Positions 26,258 through 35,057 are shown, counted from the stretch's first letter. The stretch: DNA of 64,000 nucleotides from Phormidesmis sp963789215 (GCA_963789215.1 CAWBJY010000011.1:744001-808000); one strand, 5' to 3'. Made by a program: numbers and translations. The notes: generated by a model from the letters alone, not told the origin.

Positions 26258-27283
26258 ATGCCAAAATTAAGAAACCTCGCTAAAGTAATACGCATCTCTA
26301 GAGGTATGAAACAAGTGAATTCGAGAACGCTAGGCCGCTCAGATGTGAAAGTCTCCCCGGTGATTATGGGAACTTGGCAGGCTGGTAAGAAAGGCTGGGT
26401 CGGTATCGAAGACGATGCGGTCGTGGATGCGATTAGAGCGGCCTACGAAGCGGGCATTACTACGGTGGATACGGCTGAGGTATACGGCGACGGCTATTCG
26501 GAGAAGCTGGTGGCTAAAGCCCTAGGCGATGTTCGAGATGGCGCAACCTACGCCACAAAAGCGTTTGCGAACCACCTCAGCGCTGATAAGTTGACTGAAG
26601 CCTGCGAGAATTCTCTTCAGCGGCTAGAGACTGATCGAATCGATCTTTACCAAATTCATTGGCCCGCGGGATCGTTTAAGACCGAGAAGGTGCCGATTGA
26701 GGAGACGATGAAGGCGTTGGTGAAGCTGAAGGAGCAGGGAAAGATCCGAGCGATTGGGGTTTCTAATTTCTCTAAGGCGCAGCTAGAGGAGGCGCTGCAG
26801 TATGGGCGCATAGACAGCATTCAGCCGCCTTACTCGCTGTTTTGGCGACAGGTAGAGCAAGAGATTATGCCCTTTTGCGAGCAGGAGAATATTTCTATTG
26901 TCGCTTATTCGGCGCTGGCTCAAGGCTTGCTGACCGGCAAGTTTGGCTTAGATCATGAATTTTCGGCTGATGATGTTCGCAGTAAAAATAAGCTGTTTAA
27001 AGGAGAGATTTATCAGGCGGCACAGACGGCGCTCGATCAGCTGCGACCGATTGCCGAAAAGTATGAGACTAGCTTGGGGTGTTTGGCGATCGCCTGGCTA
27101 ACGGCCCAGCCTCAAACCTGCGCGATTGTTGGGGCGCGAAACACGCAGCAGGCCGAAGAAAATGCCAAAGCTGCTGACCTCGACCTCTCGCAGACGGATT
27201 TGGACAAAATAGACGAGATTGGCCGCACCGTTACCGACCAGCTAGACGAAAATCCGGTGATGTGGAACTTTGAGAATCTGTAA
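26258..27283 (+). CDS. Aldo/keto reductase
   Basis: A 341-residue NADPH-dependent AKR. The catalytic tetrad is present: Asp in DTAEVYG, Tyr in EVYGDG, Lys in YATKAF, and His in YQIHWP. The NADPH-binding C terminus has GARNTQQAEENAKA. The start is uncertain: ATG 26258 has a G-run 7-12 bases upstream, while MKQVNSRTLGRSDVKVSP from ATG 26306 is the more typical AKR N terminus. It follows the importer by 36 bp and precedes the molybdoenzyme; substrate unknown. Confidence 0.9.
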   Translation: MPKLRNLAKVIRISRGMKQVNSRTLGRSDVKVSPVIMGTWQAGKKGWVGIEDDAVVDAIRAAYEAGITTVDTAEVYGDGYSEKLVAKALGDVRDGATYATKAFANHLSADKLTEACENSLQRLETDRIDLYQIHWPAGSFKTEKVPIEETMKALVKLKEQGKIRAIGVSNFSKAQLEEALQYGRIDSIQPPYSLFWRQVEQEIMPFCEQENISIVAYSALAQGLLTGKFGLDHEFSADDVRSKNKLFKGEIYQAAQTALDQLRPIAEKYETSLGCLAIAWLTAQPQTCAIVGARNTQQAEENAKAADLDLSQTDLDKIDEIGRTVTDQLDENPVMWNFENL

Positions 27284-27375
27284 GTTGAAGTTGCCTTGGC
27301 TCTCTCTATAGCTAGAGTGCGGCAGCACATGGCTTCGGTACTGTAGGGGATATTAAAGCTTCTGCGGTGTTCCCT

Positions 27376-29664
27376 ATGGTCGCGTCTCGCTCTTCTGAAC
27401 CGTCTACTCCCTCTGATGAGCCGTTAATAAAGACGCCTCACGAACAAGAACAGATTGAGGCGCATAAGGGTAAGGACATTGGCGGTGGCCCGCCGGTGAT
27501 TGAATACTGGGCGAAGAACACGCTCTCTCCTAAAGGGCCAGAGGTTTGGAAAACGCTGCTGCATAAAAGCGCCTGCCTGTCTTGCGCTTGGGGCACGGGT
27601 GGTCAAAAGGGCTCTTTTACAAATGAAGAAGGTGAGAAGCTGCAGCGCTGCATGAAAAGCATGGAGGCAATTATTGCTGAATTGCAGCCAGCGGTGGAGC
27701 CGCACTTTTTTGAAAAGCACAGTATTGCCGAGCTGCAGCAGCTTAGCTCGATGGAAGCGGACAAGCTGGGCCGTTTGAGCTTTCCGGCGATTCTGCGAGA
27801 GGGCAGTTCTCACTACGAGCGGATTACTTGGGAAGCGGCTTACGATCTTCTAGAAACCGCTTTTCGTCAGCCGCCCGAGCGAGTGGCTTCCTATAGCTCT
27901 GGTCGATCTTCTAACGAAGCGGCCTATCTGTTGCAGTTGATGATGCGGGTGCTGGGATCGAATAACCTGGCCGACTGCTCGGACTTGTGCCATCGGCCTT
28001 CTACGACAGGGCTAAGCACTATGTTTGGCTCGGGTACGTCTACCGTGAGCCTAGAAAGCTTAAAGCAGGCGGATTGCGTCGTGCTCGCCGGGTCTCATGC
28101 GCCGGCGAATCATCCTCGATTGATGAATGAGCTGATTGAGCTGCGCGATCGCGGCGGCACCGTTATTGTCATCAACCCAGTGCGAGAAATTGGCTTAGTA
28201 AAATATGGCTCGCCTGCTTTTCCGGTGAAATCTCTTGTTCCGGGTAGCGATATTGCCAATCTGTTTCTTCAGCCTTTGCCGGGTAGCGACCTAGCGCTAT
28301 TTGTCGGTATTCAAAAGTCTCTAATTGACAGAGACCTAATTGATAGAGGCTTTTTGGCGGCCTATACAGAAGGCTGGGAAGCTGTCGTAGAACAGGCTCA
28401 AAATGCAGATTGGCAGACGATAACAACAACCTGCGGTATTCCTCAAGCAGAGATTGAAGCAGCGGCTACGCTCATTAGCCAGTCTGAGAAAACGGTGTTT
28501 GCTTGGGCCATGGGCATTACGCATCAGGCGAACGGCACCGATAACGTTTGTAGCATTGCGAATACGGCGCTGCTGACGGGCAACGTTGGCAAGATGGGGG
28601 CGGGCGTGATGCCCATTCGCGGCCATTCTAACGTGCAGGGCTTTGGCTCTATGGGCGTAAAGAATGACATTAAGCCGAAGCTGCGAGAGGCGCTAGAGAA
28701 AATTGTAGGGCGATCGCTCAACCCCGAAGCAGGCTATCACTCACGCGCTTTGATAGAGGCGGCGGATGAGGGAAAAGTAGACACGCTATTTTGCCTGGGC
28801 GGCAATCTGTACGCCGCGAACCCTGACTCGACGCAAGCTAAACGAGCTATCGGCAAAATCGACACGGTGGTTTACGTGGCGACCAAGCCCAACTTGGGGC
28901 ATTTTCACGGCTTAGGACAAAAGAACACGCTGATTTTGCCAGTGTTTAACCGCTTCGAGAATCCGCATAAAACAACGGTTGAATCGGGCAACAACTTCGT
29001 TAGGCTAAACGATGAGGGCAAGTCTCACTTATCCGAGGCGGATCTCGTTCCCGAGGTGCATTTACTCACGGAGCTAGCCGATCGAATTCACGGCAGCTCT
29101 CCTATTAATTGGCGCAAACTGCGAGATCCTCACTACGTGCGCGAACTGATTGCTAAAACTATTTCGGGCTACGAAAAGATTGGACAAATAGATCAAACGA
29201 AAGAAGAGTTTACGATTAGCGGCAGAATTTTTACAACGCCTAAGTTTGAGACTGATTCTGGCAAAGCTAAAATGCAGCTTACGCCGCTGCCCGATCTGAC
29301 GCTGCCGACGCCTACCGATTTTGGCCAGGATAAAGGCACTGTGCTGGCGCTAATTACGGGGCGAAGCTACCGGCAGCACAATACGGTCGTCTACAAAGAT
29401 GGTGATAAGTATCGAGGAATGCCGCACCGTCAGTGTATTCTGATGCATCCTGAAGATATTGATGCGGGTGGGTTTATCAACCATCAGCGGGTGACTATTC
29501 AAGGCGAAGCCGGACAGATGAATAATATCGAGATTATCAGCGGCGGTGTCAGACGCGGCGCGGCCTTGATGTTTTACCCCGAAGCAAACGTGCTGATGAA
29601 AGGCGTCACCGATCCGAAGTCTCATACGCCTGCCTACAAGCGCGTACCTGTATTGGTGTCGTAG
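27376..29664 (+). CDS. FdhF/YdeP-family molybdopterin oxidoreductase
   Basis: About 762 residues from ATG 27376 (an in-frame GTG is three codons upstream). It begins with a YdeP-like segment (GGGPPVIEYWAKNTLSPKG) and the cysteine cluster ACLSCAWGTGG. The molybdenum-ligand region reads DCSDLCHRPSTTGL; its second Cys (about residue 205) matches the Sec/Cys ligand of formate dehydrogenase H. Further molybdopterin-guanine-dinucleotide contacts are GNVGKMGAGVMPIRGHSNVQ and, in the C-terminal domain, LALITGRSYRQHNT. Substrate is unknown: YdeP proteins are tied to acid resistance in E. coli. The 3' end overlaps the convergent CPBP gene by 31 bp. Confidence 0.88.
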   Translation: MVASRSSEPSTPSDEPLIKTPHEQEQIEAHKGKDIGGGPPVIEYWAKNTLSPKGPEVWKTLLHKSACLSCAWGTGGQKGSFTNEEGEKLQRCMKSMEAIIAELQPAVEPHFFEKHSIAELQQLSSMEADKLGRLSFPAILREGSSHYERITWEAAYDLLETAFRQPPERVASYSSGRSSNEAAYLLQLMMRVLGSNNLADCSDLCHRPSTTGLSTMFGSGTSTVSLESLKQADCVVLAGSHAPANHPRLMNELIELRDRGGTVIVINPVREIGLVKYGSPAFPVKSLVPGSDIANLFLQPLPGSDLALFVGIQKSLIDRDLIDRGFLAAYTEGWEAVVEQAQNADWQTITTTCGIPQAEIEAAATLISQSEKTVFAWAMGITHQANGTDNVCSIANTALLTGNVGKMGAGVMPIRGHSNVQGFGSMGVKNDIKPKLREALEKIVGRSLNPEAGYHSRALIEAADEGKVDTLFCLGGNLYAANPDSTQAKRAIGKIDTVVYVATKPNLGHFHGLGQKNTLILPVFNRFENPHKTTVESGNNFVRLNDEGKSHLSEADLVPEVHLLTELADRIHGSSPINWRKLRDPHYVRELIAKTISGYEKIGQIDQTKEEFTISGRIFTTPKFETDSGKAKMQLTPLPDLTLPTPTDFGQDKGTVLALITGRSYRQHNTVVYKDGDKYRGMPHRQCILMHPEDIDAGGFINHQRVTIQGEAGQMNNIEIISGGVRRGAALMFYPEANVLMKGVTDPKSHTPAYKRVPVLVS

Positions 29665-30512
29665 TCGCTTATGTGGATCCATTCTCTGACGACTTTCCAC
29701 GCAATAACCGCGCATAGCAAAATGCCCGCTACTGAGTAGAGGCCGACAGCGCCCGCAACGATTTGGTCGGCGCGCGATAGCGTTTCTAGGTCGATAGATT
29801 CTGTCAGGTTGGCCTGTAGCTGCTTAGAGCCAAATAGCTGAACAAACGTGACGGGCAAAAGCAGCGCACCATTATGCAGTGCGTGAAGCAGAAAGCCCCA
29901 CACAAAACCGTAGCGCAGACGAACAAACCCTAAAAGCAAGCCAATTATAATCTGCGGTAGAACTAGCACCGGTAGAAACTTCCACACGTCAAAGTCGTAA
30001 TTGGTGATGTGTATAACGCCAAACAGTAGCGCGATGCCGTAGAAGATGACGTGGGGAAACTTATTGTAAAAAGCCTGGAGTTTCGTTAGCTTTGTGCCTT
30101 TAATACCCAGGTATACATTGACCAGGGCGATCGCAACAAACCCCAATCCTCCTGGCGCCACCCAGCCCAAACTAACCGAAATAACTAAGGAAACTGGCAG
30201 CAGTAAATTTAGCGCAAACGCTCGCAGCGGCAGCCGAAAAATACACTCTTCTAACAGCGGTGCGACAATGATGGCCGTCACCGGTAGATACCAAACGGGG
30301 CTGTCTGCTAGCGCGTCTAATAAGTTGTTGCTATCTTGCGCTGCCGGGATTTGACCAATAATAACGAGCAAAATCAGCAGCGCTATTAGATGCACGCTGT
30401 AGAGGCACAAAATAGATTTGACTGCTTTGTGCTTGGCGATATTGATAGGCGGATCGCTGAGGTTGGGCGATCGCAGAAAGCGCAGATAGGTGCCGAGCAG
30501 GCTTTTGGACAT
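29634..30512 (-). CDS. CPBP-family intramembrane protease (Abi/Rce1-like)
   Basis: About 292 residues from ATG 30512; the open frame extends to 30584 through a tandem repeat that is unlikely to be coding. At least seven hydrophobic helices. The CPBP motifs are present: EE-x3-R in LLEECIFRLPLRA, the second-motif His in GVIHITNYD, and the third in HALHNGALLL. Members cleave prenylated or membrane substrates inside the bilayer or act as bacteriocin-immunity-like proteins. Encoded tail-to-tail with the molybdoenzyme gene, with a 31-bp overlap. Confidence 0.85.
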   Translation of the reverse strand: MSKSLLGTYLRFLRSPNLSDPPINIAKHKAVKSILCLYSVHLIALLILLVIIGQIPAAQDSNNLLDALADSPVWYLPVTAIIVAPLLEECIFRLPLRAFALNLLLPVSLVISVSLGWVAPGGLGFVAIALVNVYLGIKGTKLTKLQAFYNKFPHVIFYGIALLFGVIHITNYDFDVWKFLPVLVLPQIIIGLLLGFVRLRYGFVWGFLLHALHNGALLLPVTFVQLFGSKQLQANLTESIDLETLSRADQIVAGAVGLYSVAGILLCAVIAWKVVREWIHISDYDTNTGTRL

Positions 30513-30517
30513 AGTAA

Positions 30518-30583
30518 TGGAAAACAGCAGGCACAGTGAATAGCAGTGGAAAACAGCAGGCACAGTGGAAAATAGCAGGCGCA
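30518..30583. repeat. 21-bp repeat, two exact copies and one degenerate
   Basis: TGGAAAACAGCAGGCACAGTG at 30518-30538 and 30547-30567; a third, diverged copy overlaps at 30566-30583. It occupies the sequence just upstream of the CPBP gene start. Confidence 0.95.
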
Positions 30584-30664
30584 CCGCTATTCTAGCTTCG
30601 TCGCTTCTCTCTTTGCCCTTCGGCGCCCTTTGGCCTGCTGGCGCTAATAAGGCTATAGCTTACC

Positions 30665-30699
30665 AAAAAGCCCCAAACTATTAGAAGTCTGGGGCTTTT
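30665..30699 (-). terminator. Intrinsic terminator after the RRM gene
   Basis: On the minus strand AAAAGCCCCA pairs with TGGGGCTTTT across a 14-15 base loop and ends in a T-run (plus-strand AAAAA at 30665-30669). It lies 56 bp after the RNA-binding protein stop, and the A-rich opposite side may let it work in both directions. Confidence 0.9.
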
Positions 30700-30754
30700 A
30701 GCTTATTCAATTGTTGCCAGCCTAGCTAAACGCTAAAGGCTTGCAGGCCGAAGC

Positions 30755-31009
30755 TTAGCGACGGTTTTCACGCGGCTTAGCTTTGTTAACGCGAAGATCG
30801 CGGCCCATCCATTCAGCGCCGTCCAAAGCGTCAATGGCGGCTTGCTCTTCGTCGTCGCTACCGAGGTCTACGAAAGCGAAACCGCGCACGCGGCCCGTCT
30901 CACGATCGGTAGGTAGGGTGACGCGCTTGACAGTGCCGTATTCGGCAAAGACGTTGTTAAGGTCTGCTTCTGTCACGTCATAGGAAAGGTTTCCTATATA
31001 AACGCCCAT
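30755..31009 (-). CDS. RRM RNA-binding protein (cyanobacterial Rbp)
   Basis: An 84-residue single-RRM protein. RNP2 VYIGNLSY is at residues 3-10 and RNP1 RGFAFVDL at about 43-50, with the C terminus VNKAKPRENRR, a short Arg-rich tail. These proteins bind RNA, and several cyanobacterial members are cold-induced or direct mRNAs to thylakoids. ATG 31009 is chosen because GGAG lies 9 bases upstream; a longer frame to 31024 is open. It has a long leader upstream and a strong terminator downstream, so it is a single-gene unit. Confidence 0.93.
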   Translation of the reverse strand: MGVYIGNLSYDVTEADLNNVFAEYGTVKRVTLPTDRETGRVRGFAFVDLGSDDEEQAAIDALDGAEWMGRDLRVNKAKPRENRR

Positions 31010-31232
31010 GTAAGTAGTCTCCAAAATTAAACAGGGTATTGAGAAGGATAAGTCGGACGGAAGCCTGTAAAAATCAAGGGAAACCCTTTGACACTGAAAA
31101 GCAAACCTGTAACCGATATCGATTTCTGCTTTTCCATCTTATAGTGAATCCGAGGATGGATCGAGCAATTTCAAAAATTAAACGTTATAAATTGATAATC
31201 TCTACAAATTTATGGTTGAGCCGCTGCTCGTT

Positions 31233-32102
31233 TTAGTGCAAGGACATAATCACGACGCCCGTGACCATAATGCCTGCGCCAAGTAGGCGCGATCGCATTC
31301 CTTTCTCGCCAAAAAAGAAATGCCCAAACAAGACTGATAGCAAGGTACTCATCCGCTTTACGGCAATGACCTGCGCGACTGGAGCCATCGTGAGTGCGAG
31401 CATTTGAAAGGCGATCGCAAATGCATTAAATCCGCCTGTTACCGTCAACAGCTTCCACTGCTTGAGCAAGGGCGCTAATCCTCGTTTTCGGCGCAGCACA
31501 AAAGGGAGCATTCCACCTGCAATGACCGTAAATAGCGTGACCGCCCAGCACAAGGGCGAAGAATTGACCACGCCGATTTTGTCGAAGTTGGAGGTAATGC
31601 TCCAGATAAAGGCGACGCAAAGCATGAGCCGACTGCCCGGATTTTGAGCCATCGCCCGCAGCGGCGACCAGAAGTTAGCTTTAGTGCCCGCCTGCGACGA
31701 CTGCGTATTGAGCACATAGGAGCCAACGACGAGAAGCACCACGCCCACCGCATCTGCTCGCGTCGGCCACTCCTGCACAATCAGCGGCGAGGTTACCAGC
31801 AAAAAAAGCGGCGTCAGCATTACCAGCGGCACCGTTAGCGATAAATCAGCTAGCTTAAGCGCTCGCACGTATAGCGTAAACGCCAGAATATTTAGCCCAC
31901 CGCCGATTAAAACGGCTAGCCAATAGCCCGGCTGAATAGGCGGGACGCCGGTAATTAAAAGGACTGGCAGCAGCAGCATCACGCCTACAGCCATGAAGCT
32001 AAACAGCACCGAATATTCATCTAAGCTTTTCAGGCTTTGCTTACCCGTCGCATCTTTGCAAGCCTCGAATACAGCCGTTAACGAAGCGTAAAAGAGCCAC
32101 AT
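31233..32102 (-). CDS. EamA-type drug/metabolite transporter
   Basis: A 289-residue protein of about ten helices in two five-helix halves, the DMT/EamA layout. The second half ends VAQVIAVKRMSTLLSVLFGHFFFGEKGMRSR, a typical EamA motif region in the penultimate helices. Substrate unknown. Separated from the next upstream gene, ubiA, by 76 bp that contain a 14-bp duplication. Confidence 0.85.
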   Translation of the reverse strand: MWLFYASLTAVFEACKDATGKQSLKSLDEYSVLFSFMAVGVMLLLPVLLITGVPPIQPGYWLAVLIGGGLNILAFTLYVRALKLADLSLTVPLVMLTPLFLLVTSPLIVQEWPTRADAVGVVLLVVGSYVLNTQSSQAGTKANFWSPLRAMAQNPGSRLMLCVAFIWSITSNFDKIGVVNSSPLCWAVTLFTVIAGGMLPFVLRRKRGLAPLLKQWKLLTVTGGFNAFAIAFQMLALTMAPVAQVIAVKRMSTLLSVLFGHFFFGEKGMRSRLLGAGIMVTGVVIMSLH

Positions 32103-32109
32103 GTATTAA

Positions 32110-32137
32110 GTGATGGGTATGAGGTGATGGGTATTAG
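32110..32137. repeat. 14-bp tandem duplication
   Basis: GTGATGGGTATGAG then GTGATGGGTATTAG, starting 8 bp from the EamA start codon. Confidence 0.93.
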
Positions 32138-32178
32138 GCAACGGGGGAATGGGAGGCGATCGCCGATCGAATCGAATA

Positions 32179-33123
32179 CTAGATTAGAGGAGACACAATC
32201 AGGCTAGAGAGGGTCATGCCTATTAGCAAGACGAAGCCGATGGTGACGTTTTGACGAAAGATGTTGCCGTAGACTTTGGGCGAGGGCACCCGGTGCGAAA
32301 GCTGACGATACTGCCGCATCCAGAAAAACGCAGCGACTGCCACCGAAAGCCAGTAGAACAGTCCTAGCGGTAATACGATGCCAATCCAGGTCAGCATGAG
32401 CGCTGCGCCTAAAAAGAAAAGACCGACTGCCTGGGGCGATCGCACCCCAAAAAACAGCGCACTAGAATTAATCCCTAGCTTCCGGTCGAACGCCTGATCG
32501 GGAATGGCGTACACCGTATCAAACCCCAGCGTCCACAGCACCGTTGCCGCCCACAGCAGCCAGGTCGCAAACGTCAGCGAAGCCGTTACCGCGCTCCAGC
32601 TAATGAGCACCGCAAACCCCCAGGCAATCGAAAGCACAAGCTGAGGCACCGGAAAAACCCGCTTTGCCAGCGGATACAGCACAATCACCGGCACCGCTGC
32701 TACACAGAGCCAAAAGCTCAGCGGATTGAGATAAAAGGACAGCCCCCAGGCGCAGAAAAAAGACACCAGCGCCACGCCAATGCCAACTTTTACCGACAGC
32801 GCTTTGGCGGCCAACGGTCGATTGCGCGTTCGCTCTACTTGCGTATCAATGTCTCTATCCCACAGGTCGTTTACCACGCATCCACCCGCACTAGTGGCTA
32901 GCGTTCCTAGCACAATCACCCCTAGCAAAGGCCATTCAGGAAAGCGTCCAGGCATCTTGCCCGCCAGATTAGCCGACAGCGTCGCTAAAACCACGGCCCA
33001 CAGCGCTGGCACCATTAAAATCAATCGGCCAGCGGGCTTGTCCCAGCGCAGCAAACGCACGATGGTCATCCAGGTAGGTTCAGCAGACTTGGTTTCTAAC
33101 AGGTCGTTAGAGACAGGTTTCAT
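32179..33123 (-). CDS. ubiA: UbiA prenyltransferase, 4-hydroxybenzoate type (plastoquinone synthesis)
   Basis: A 314-residue membrane enzyme with both aspartate-rich motifs: N-D-x2-D-x3-D in VVNDLWDRDIDTQVERTRNR (about 70-89) and the second in DTVYAIPDQAFDRKLGINS (about 197-215). These bind the Mg-polyprenyl diphosphate. In cyanobacteria this family attaches the solanesyl-type chain to 4-hydroxybenzoate, the committed membrane step to plastoquinone. About eight helices are visible. The N-terminal 20 residues are polar. Strong family match; the exact aromatic substrate is inferred. Confidence 0.9.
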   Translation of the reverse strand: MKPVSNDLLETKSAEPTWMTIVRLLRWDKPAGRLILMVPALWAVVLATLSANLAGKMPGRFPEWPLLGVIVLGTLATSAGGCVVNDLWDRDIDTQVERTRNRPLAAKALSVKVGIGVALVSFFCAWGLSFYLNPLSFWLCVAAVPVIVLYPLAKRVFPVPQLVLSIAWGFAVLISWSAVTASLTFATWLLWAATVLWTLGFDTVYAIPDQAFDRKLGINSSALFFGVRSPQAVGLFFLGAALMLTWIGIVLPLGLFYWLSVAVAAFFWMRQYRQLSHRVPSPKVYGNIFRQNVTIGFVLLIGMTLSSLIVSPLI

Positions 33124-33585
33124 AAAGTTCAGAGCTTGACAAAGCTTGATCGAGCGTTGGCTAGGACGTTAAAAACGGTTGTAAAAAAGATAGCGTCTGC
33201 TGCGTTGCGCGCTTGCAAGGCTTAAAGACTAAAAATCTTAGAGACCAAAACCTTACTTTAGCGCTCTTTCGTGCCGCTTATTCTCAGAAACTGCTTCTGT
33301 ATAAATCGCTTCTTTTTGGTTCTATTTACCAAATAGATAACGCTTTTAAACGGCTAGATACCCCCTGTGCGGCATTTATTTTCTCTATTTCGCCAAATAA
33401 ACCTCGAAAAAGGGTGGTCAGATTATTTTATTATGGTTAATATGACCATAAGTTGCTGGGCAAAGGTCAAAGGCTAATAGATTTTTGCACTCTACTGACT
33501 CACTCGATTGACTCATTAAGGCTCTATCTACAAAGTTCTACCTATGCGTTGCTAATTTCATGGCTAAAACTTATGGCTAAAATTC
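33124..33585. other. 462-bp region upstream of pncB
   Basis: Divergent promoters of ubiA and the NAD operon should lie here. A 75-codon plus-strand frame (33213-33440) has no support. The region holds a strong palindrome at 33431-33451 and the triple ATG repeat, both annotated separately. Confidence 0.6.
33431..33451. promoter_or_regulatory. Palindrome upstream of pncB, candidate NrtR operator
   Basis: TTATGGT (33431-33437), 7-bp centre, ACCATAA (33445-33451); one further inner pair also matches. It lies 135 bp before the annotated pncB start. The operon encodes an NrtR-like protein (35703-36461), a family that represses NAD-synthesis genes from palindromes of about this size. No second copy was found upstream of nadE or pntA. 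The assignment is inferred from context. Confidence 0.55.
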
Positions 33586-33598
33586 ATGGCTAAAACAA
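33560..33598 (+). repeat. 13-bp repeat giving three successive ATG codons
   Basis: ATGGCTAAAACTT, ATGGCTAAAATTC and ATGGCTAAAACAA at 33560, 33573 and 33586. The first two ATGs open six-codon frames (MAKTYG and MAKIHG, each then TAA) that each overlap the next ATG; the third opens pncB. Confidence 0.95.
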
Positions 33599-35013
33599 TC
33601 CCTTTTCAAGGCGCATTCAGCGCTGAGACTCGCGCCGAACCAATCTCTCAATCAAAAGTCGAGTCCTGGTTTGCAGACCCTTTGACGGTTAACCCTGACG
33701 AGTATGGGCTGCTGACGGATCTGTACCAGCTAACGATGTCGGCCTGCTATACCGGCGAAGCACTGCACGCTAAACCGGCCAGCTTCGAGCTATTTACCCG
33801 CAAGCTCCCGGCAGGCTATGGCTATCTGATTGCGATGGGTTTGGAGCAGGCGCTAGCATATTTGGAGAACATCCGTTTTAGCCCAAAGCAGATTTTGCGC
33901 CTGCAGCAGACGGAGATCTTTGGCCACGCGCCCGACAGCTTTTGGGGACTGCTAGAAAGCTTCCGGTTTGAAGGCGATGTGTGGGCCGCACTAGAAGGCA
34001 CCGCTGTTTTTGCCAATGAGCCAATGCTGCGCGTAGAGGCTCCTCTGTGGCAGGCTCAGCTGGTTGAAACTTACTTGCTCAATACGCTGAACTATCAAAC
34101 GCTGATTGGGACGCGGGCAGCTAGACTGCGGCAGGCGGCAGGGCCAGAGGCGAAGCTGTACGAGTTTGGGACAAGGCGAGCGTTTAGCCCTCAAGGGGCG
34201 CTGTGGGCGGCAAGAGCTGCGATCGCAGGCGGACTTGATGCAACTTCTAACGTACTAGCCGCGCTGAAGCTAGGCCGCAAGCCGGTTGGCACGATGGCTC
34301 ATGCGCTGGTGATGGCCGTTTCTGCTTTAGAAGGTAGCGAAGACGATAGCTTTGCCGCGTTTCACCGCTATTTTCCGGGGGCGCCGCTGCTCATAGATAC
34401 CTACGACACCGTAGCCGCAGCGAAGAGACTGGGCGAAAAGGTTAAGGCCGGAATGGCGCTAACTGGCATTCGAATTGATTCGGGCGATTTGGCGGCGGGG
34501 GCTAAAGCTGTGCGATCGCACCTGCCCAACGTTCCAATTTTTGCCAGCGGCGATCTTGATGAATATGCCATCGAACAGCTTCGCAGTGAAAACGCCTGCA
34601 TAGACGGCTATGGGCTGGGCACCAAGCTCGTAACGGGCGATCCCGTCAACGGCGTTTATAAACTAGTAGAGATCGACAGCCAGCCGGTGATGAAAGAATC
34701 GAGCGGCAAATTGACCTATCCTGGACGCAAGCAAATTTTCCGCCAGTACAAAGACGATCGGATTGTGAGCGATCGCCTCTCTTTGCATATTGAAGCCGCT
34801 AGCGCCGACGAAATTCCTTTGCTTCAGCGCGTCATGAGAGCGGGCGAGCGTCTTTCTCCCGCCGAAAGCTTAGAGACCATCGCTCAGCGCACCGCTCAAA
34901 CCGTTCGCCAGCTTCCCTCATCCGTCACCACCCTACAGTCTCCGATTCCGCTGAGCGTTACCCTTTCTCACGGCCTAGAAAATCTCACCCAAAGCACTCG
35001 AAAGCATTCGTAA
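33586..35013 (+). CDS. pncB: Nicotinate phosphoribosyltransferase
   Basis: A 475-residue enzyme making nicotinate mononucleotide from nicotinate and PRPP (Preiss-Handler salvage). Characteristic segments are GLLTDLYQLTMSACY near residue 43, LYEFGTRRAFSPQGALWAAR near 190, the active-site-region GTMAHALVM near 245, and IDTYDTVAAA and RIDSGDLAAGAK, which form the phosphate-binding face. ATG 33586 is the only start in the long frame; two upstream out-of-frame copies of the same start sequence may regulate it. First gene of pncB-nadD-nrtR-nadE. Confidence 0.93.
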   Translation: MAKTIPFQGAFSAETRAEPISQSKVESWFADPLTVNPDEYGLLTDLYQLTMSACYTGEALHAKPASFELFTRKLPAGYGYLIAMGLEQALAYLENIRFSPKQILRLQQTEIFGHAPDSFWGLLESFRFEGDVWAALEGTAVFANEPMLRVEAPLWQAQLVETYLLNTLNYQTLIGTRAARLRQAAGPEAKLYEFGTRRAFSPQGALWAARAAIAGGLDATSNVLAALKLGRKPVGTMAHALVMAVSALEGSEDDSFAAFHRYFPGAPLLIDTYDTVAAAKRLGEKVKAGMALTGIRIDSGDLAAGAKAVRSHLPNVPIFASGDLDEYAIEQLRSENACIDGYGLGTKLVTGDPVNGVYKLVEIDSQPVMKESSGKLTYPGRKQIFRQYKDDRIVSDRLSLHIEAASADEIPLLQRVMRAGERLSPAESLETIAQRTAQTVRQLPSSVTTLQSPIPLSVTLSHGLENLTQSTRKHS

Positions 35014-35026
35014 TCCTTACGACCAC

Positions 35027-35052
35027 CTCACTCACCGATCTCACTCACCGAC
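35027..35052. repeat. 13-bp tandem duplication before nadD
   Basis: CTCACTCACCGAT then CTCACTCACCGAC, ending 5 bp before the nadD ATG, over the expected ribosome-binding site. Confidence 0.93.
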
Positions 35053-35057
35053 GACTT

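Noticed and set aside
33213..33440. 75-codon plus-strand frame upstream of pncB
   Set aside because: Runs into the operator candidate, has no ribosome-binding site, and its codon use is unlike neighbouring genes.
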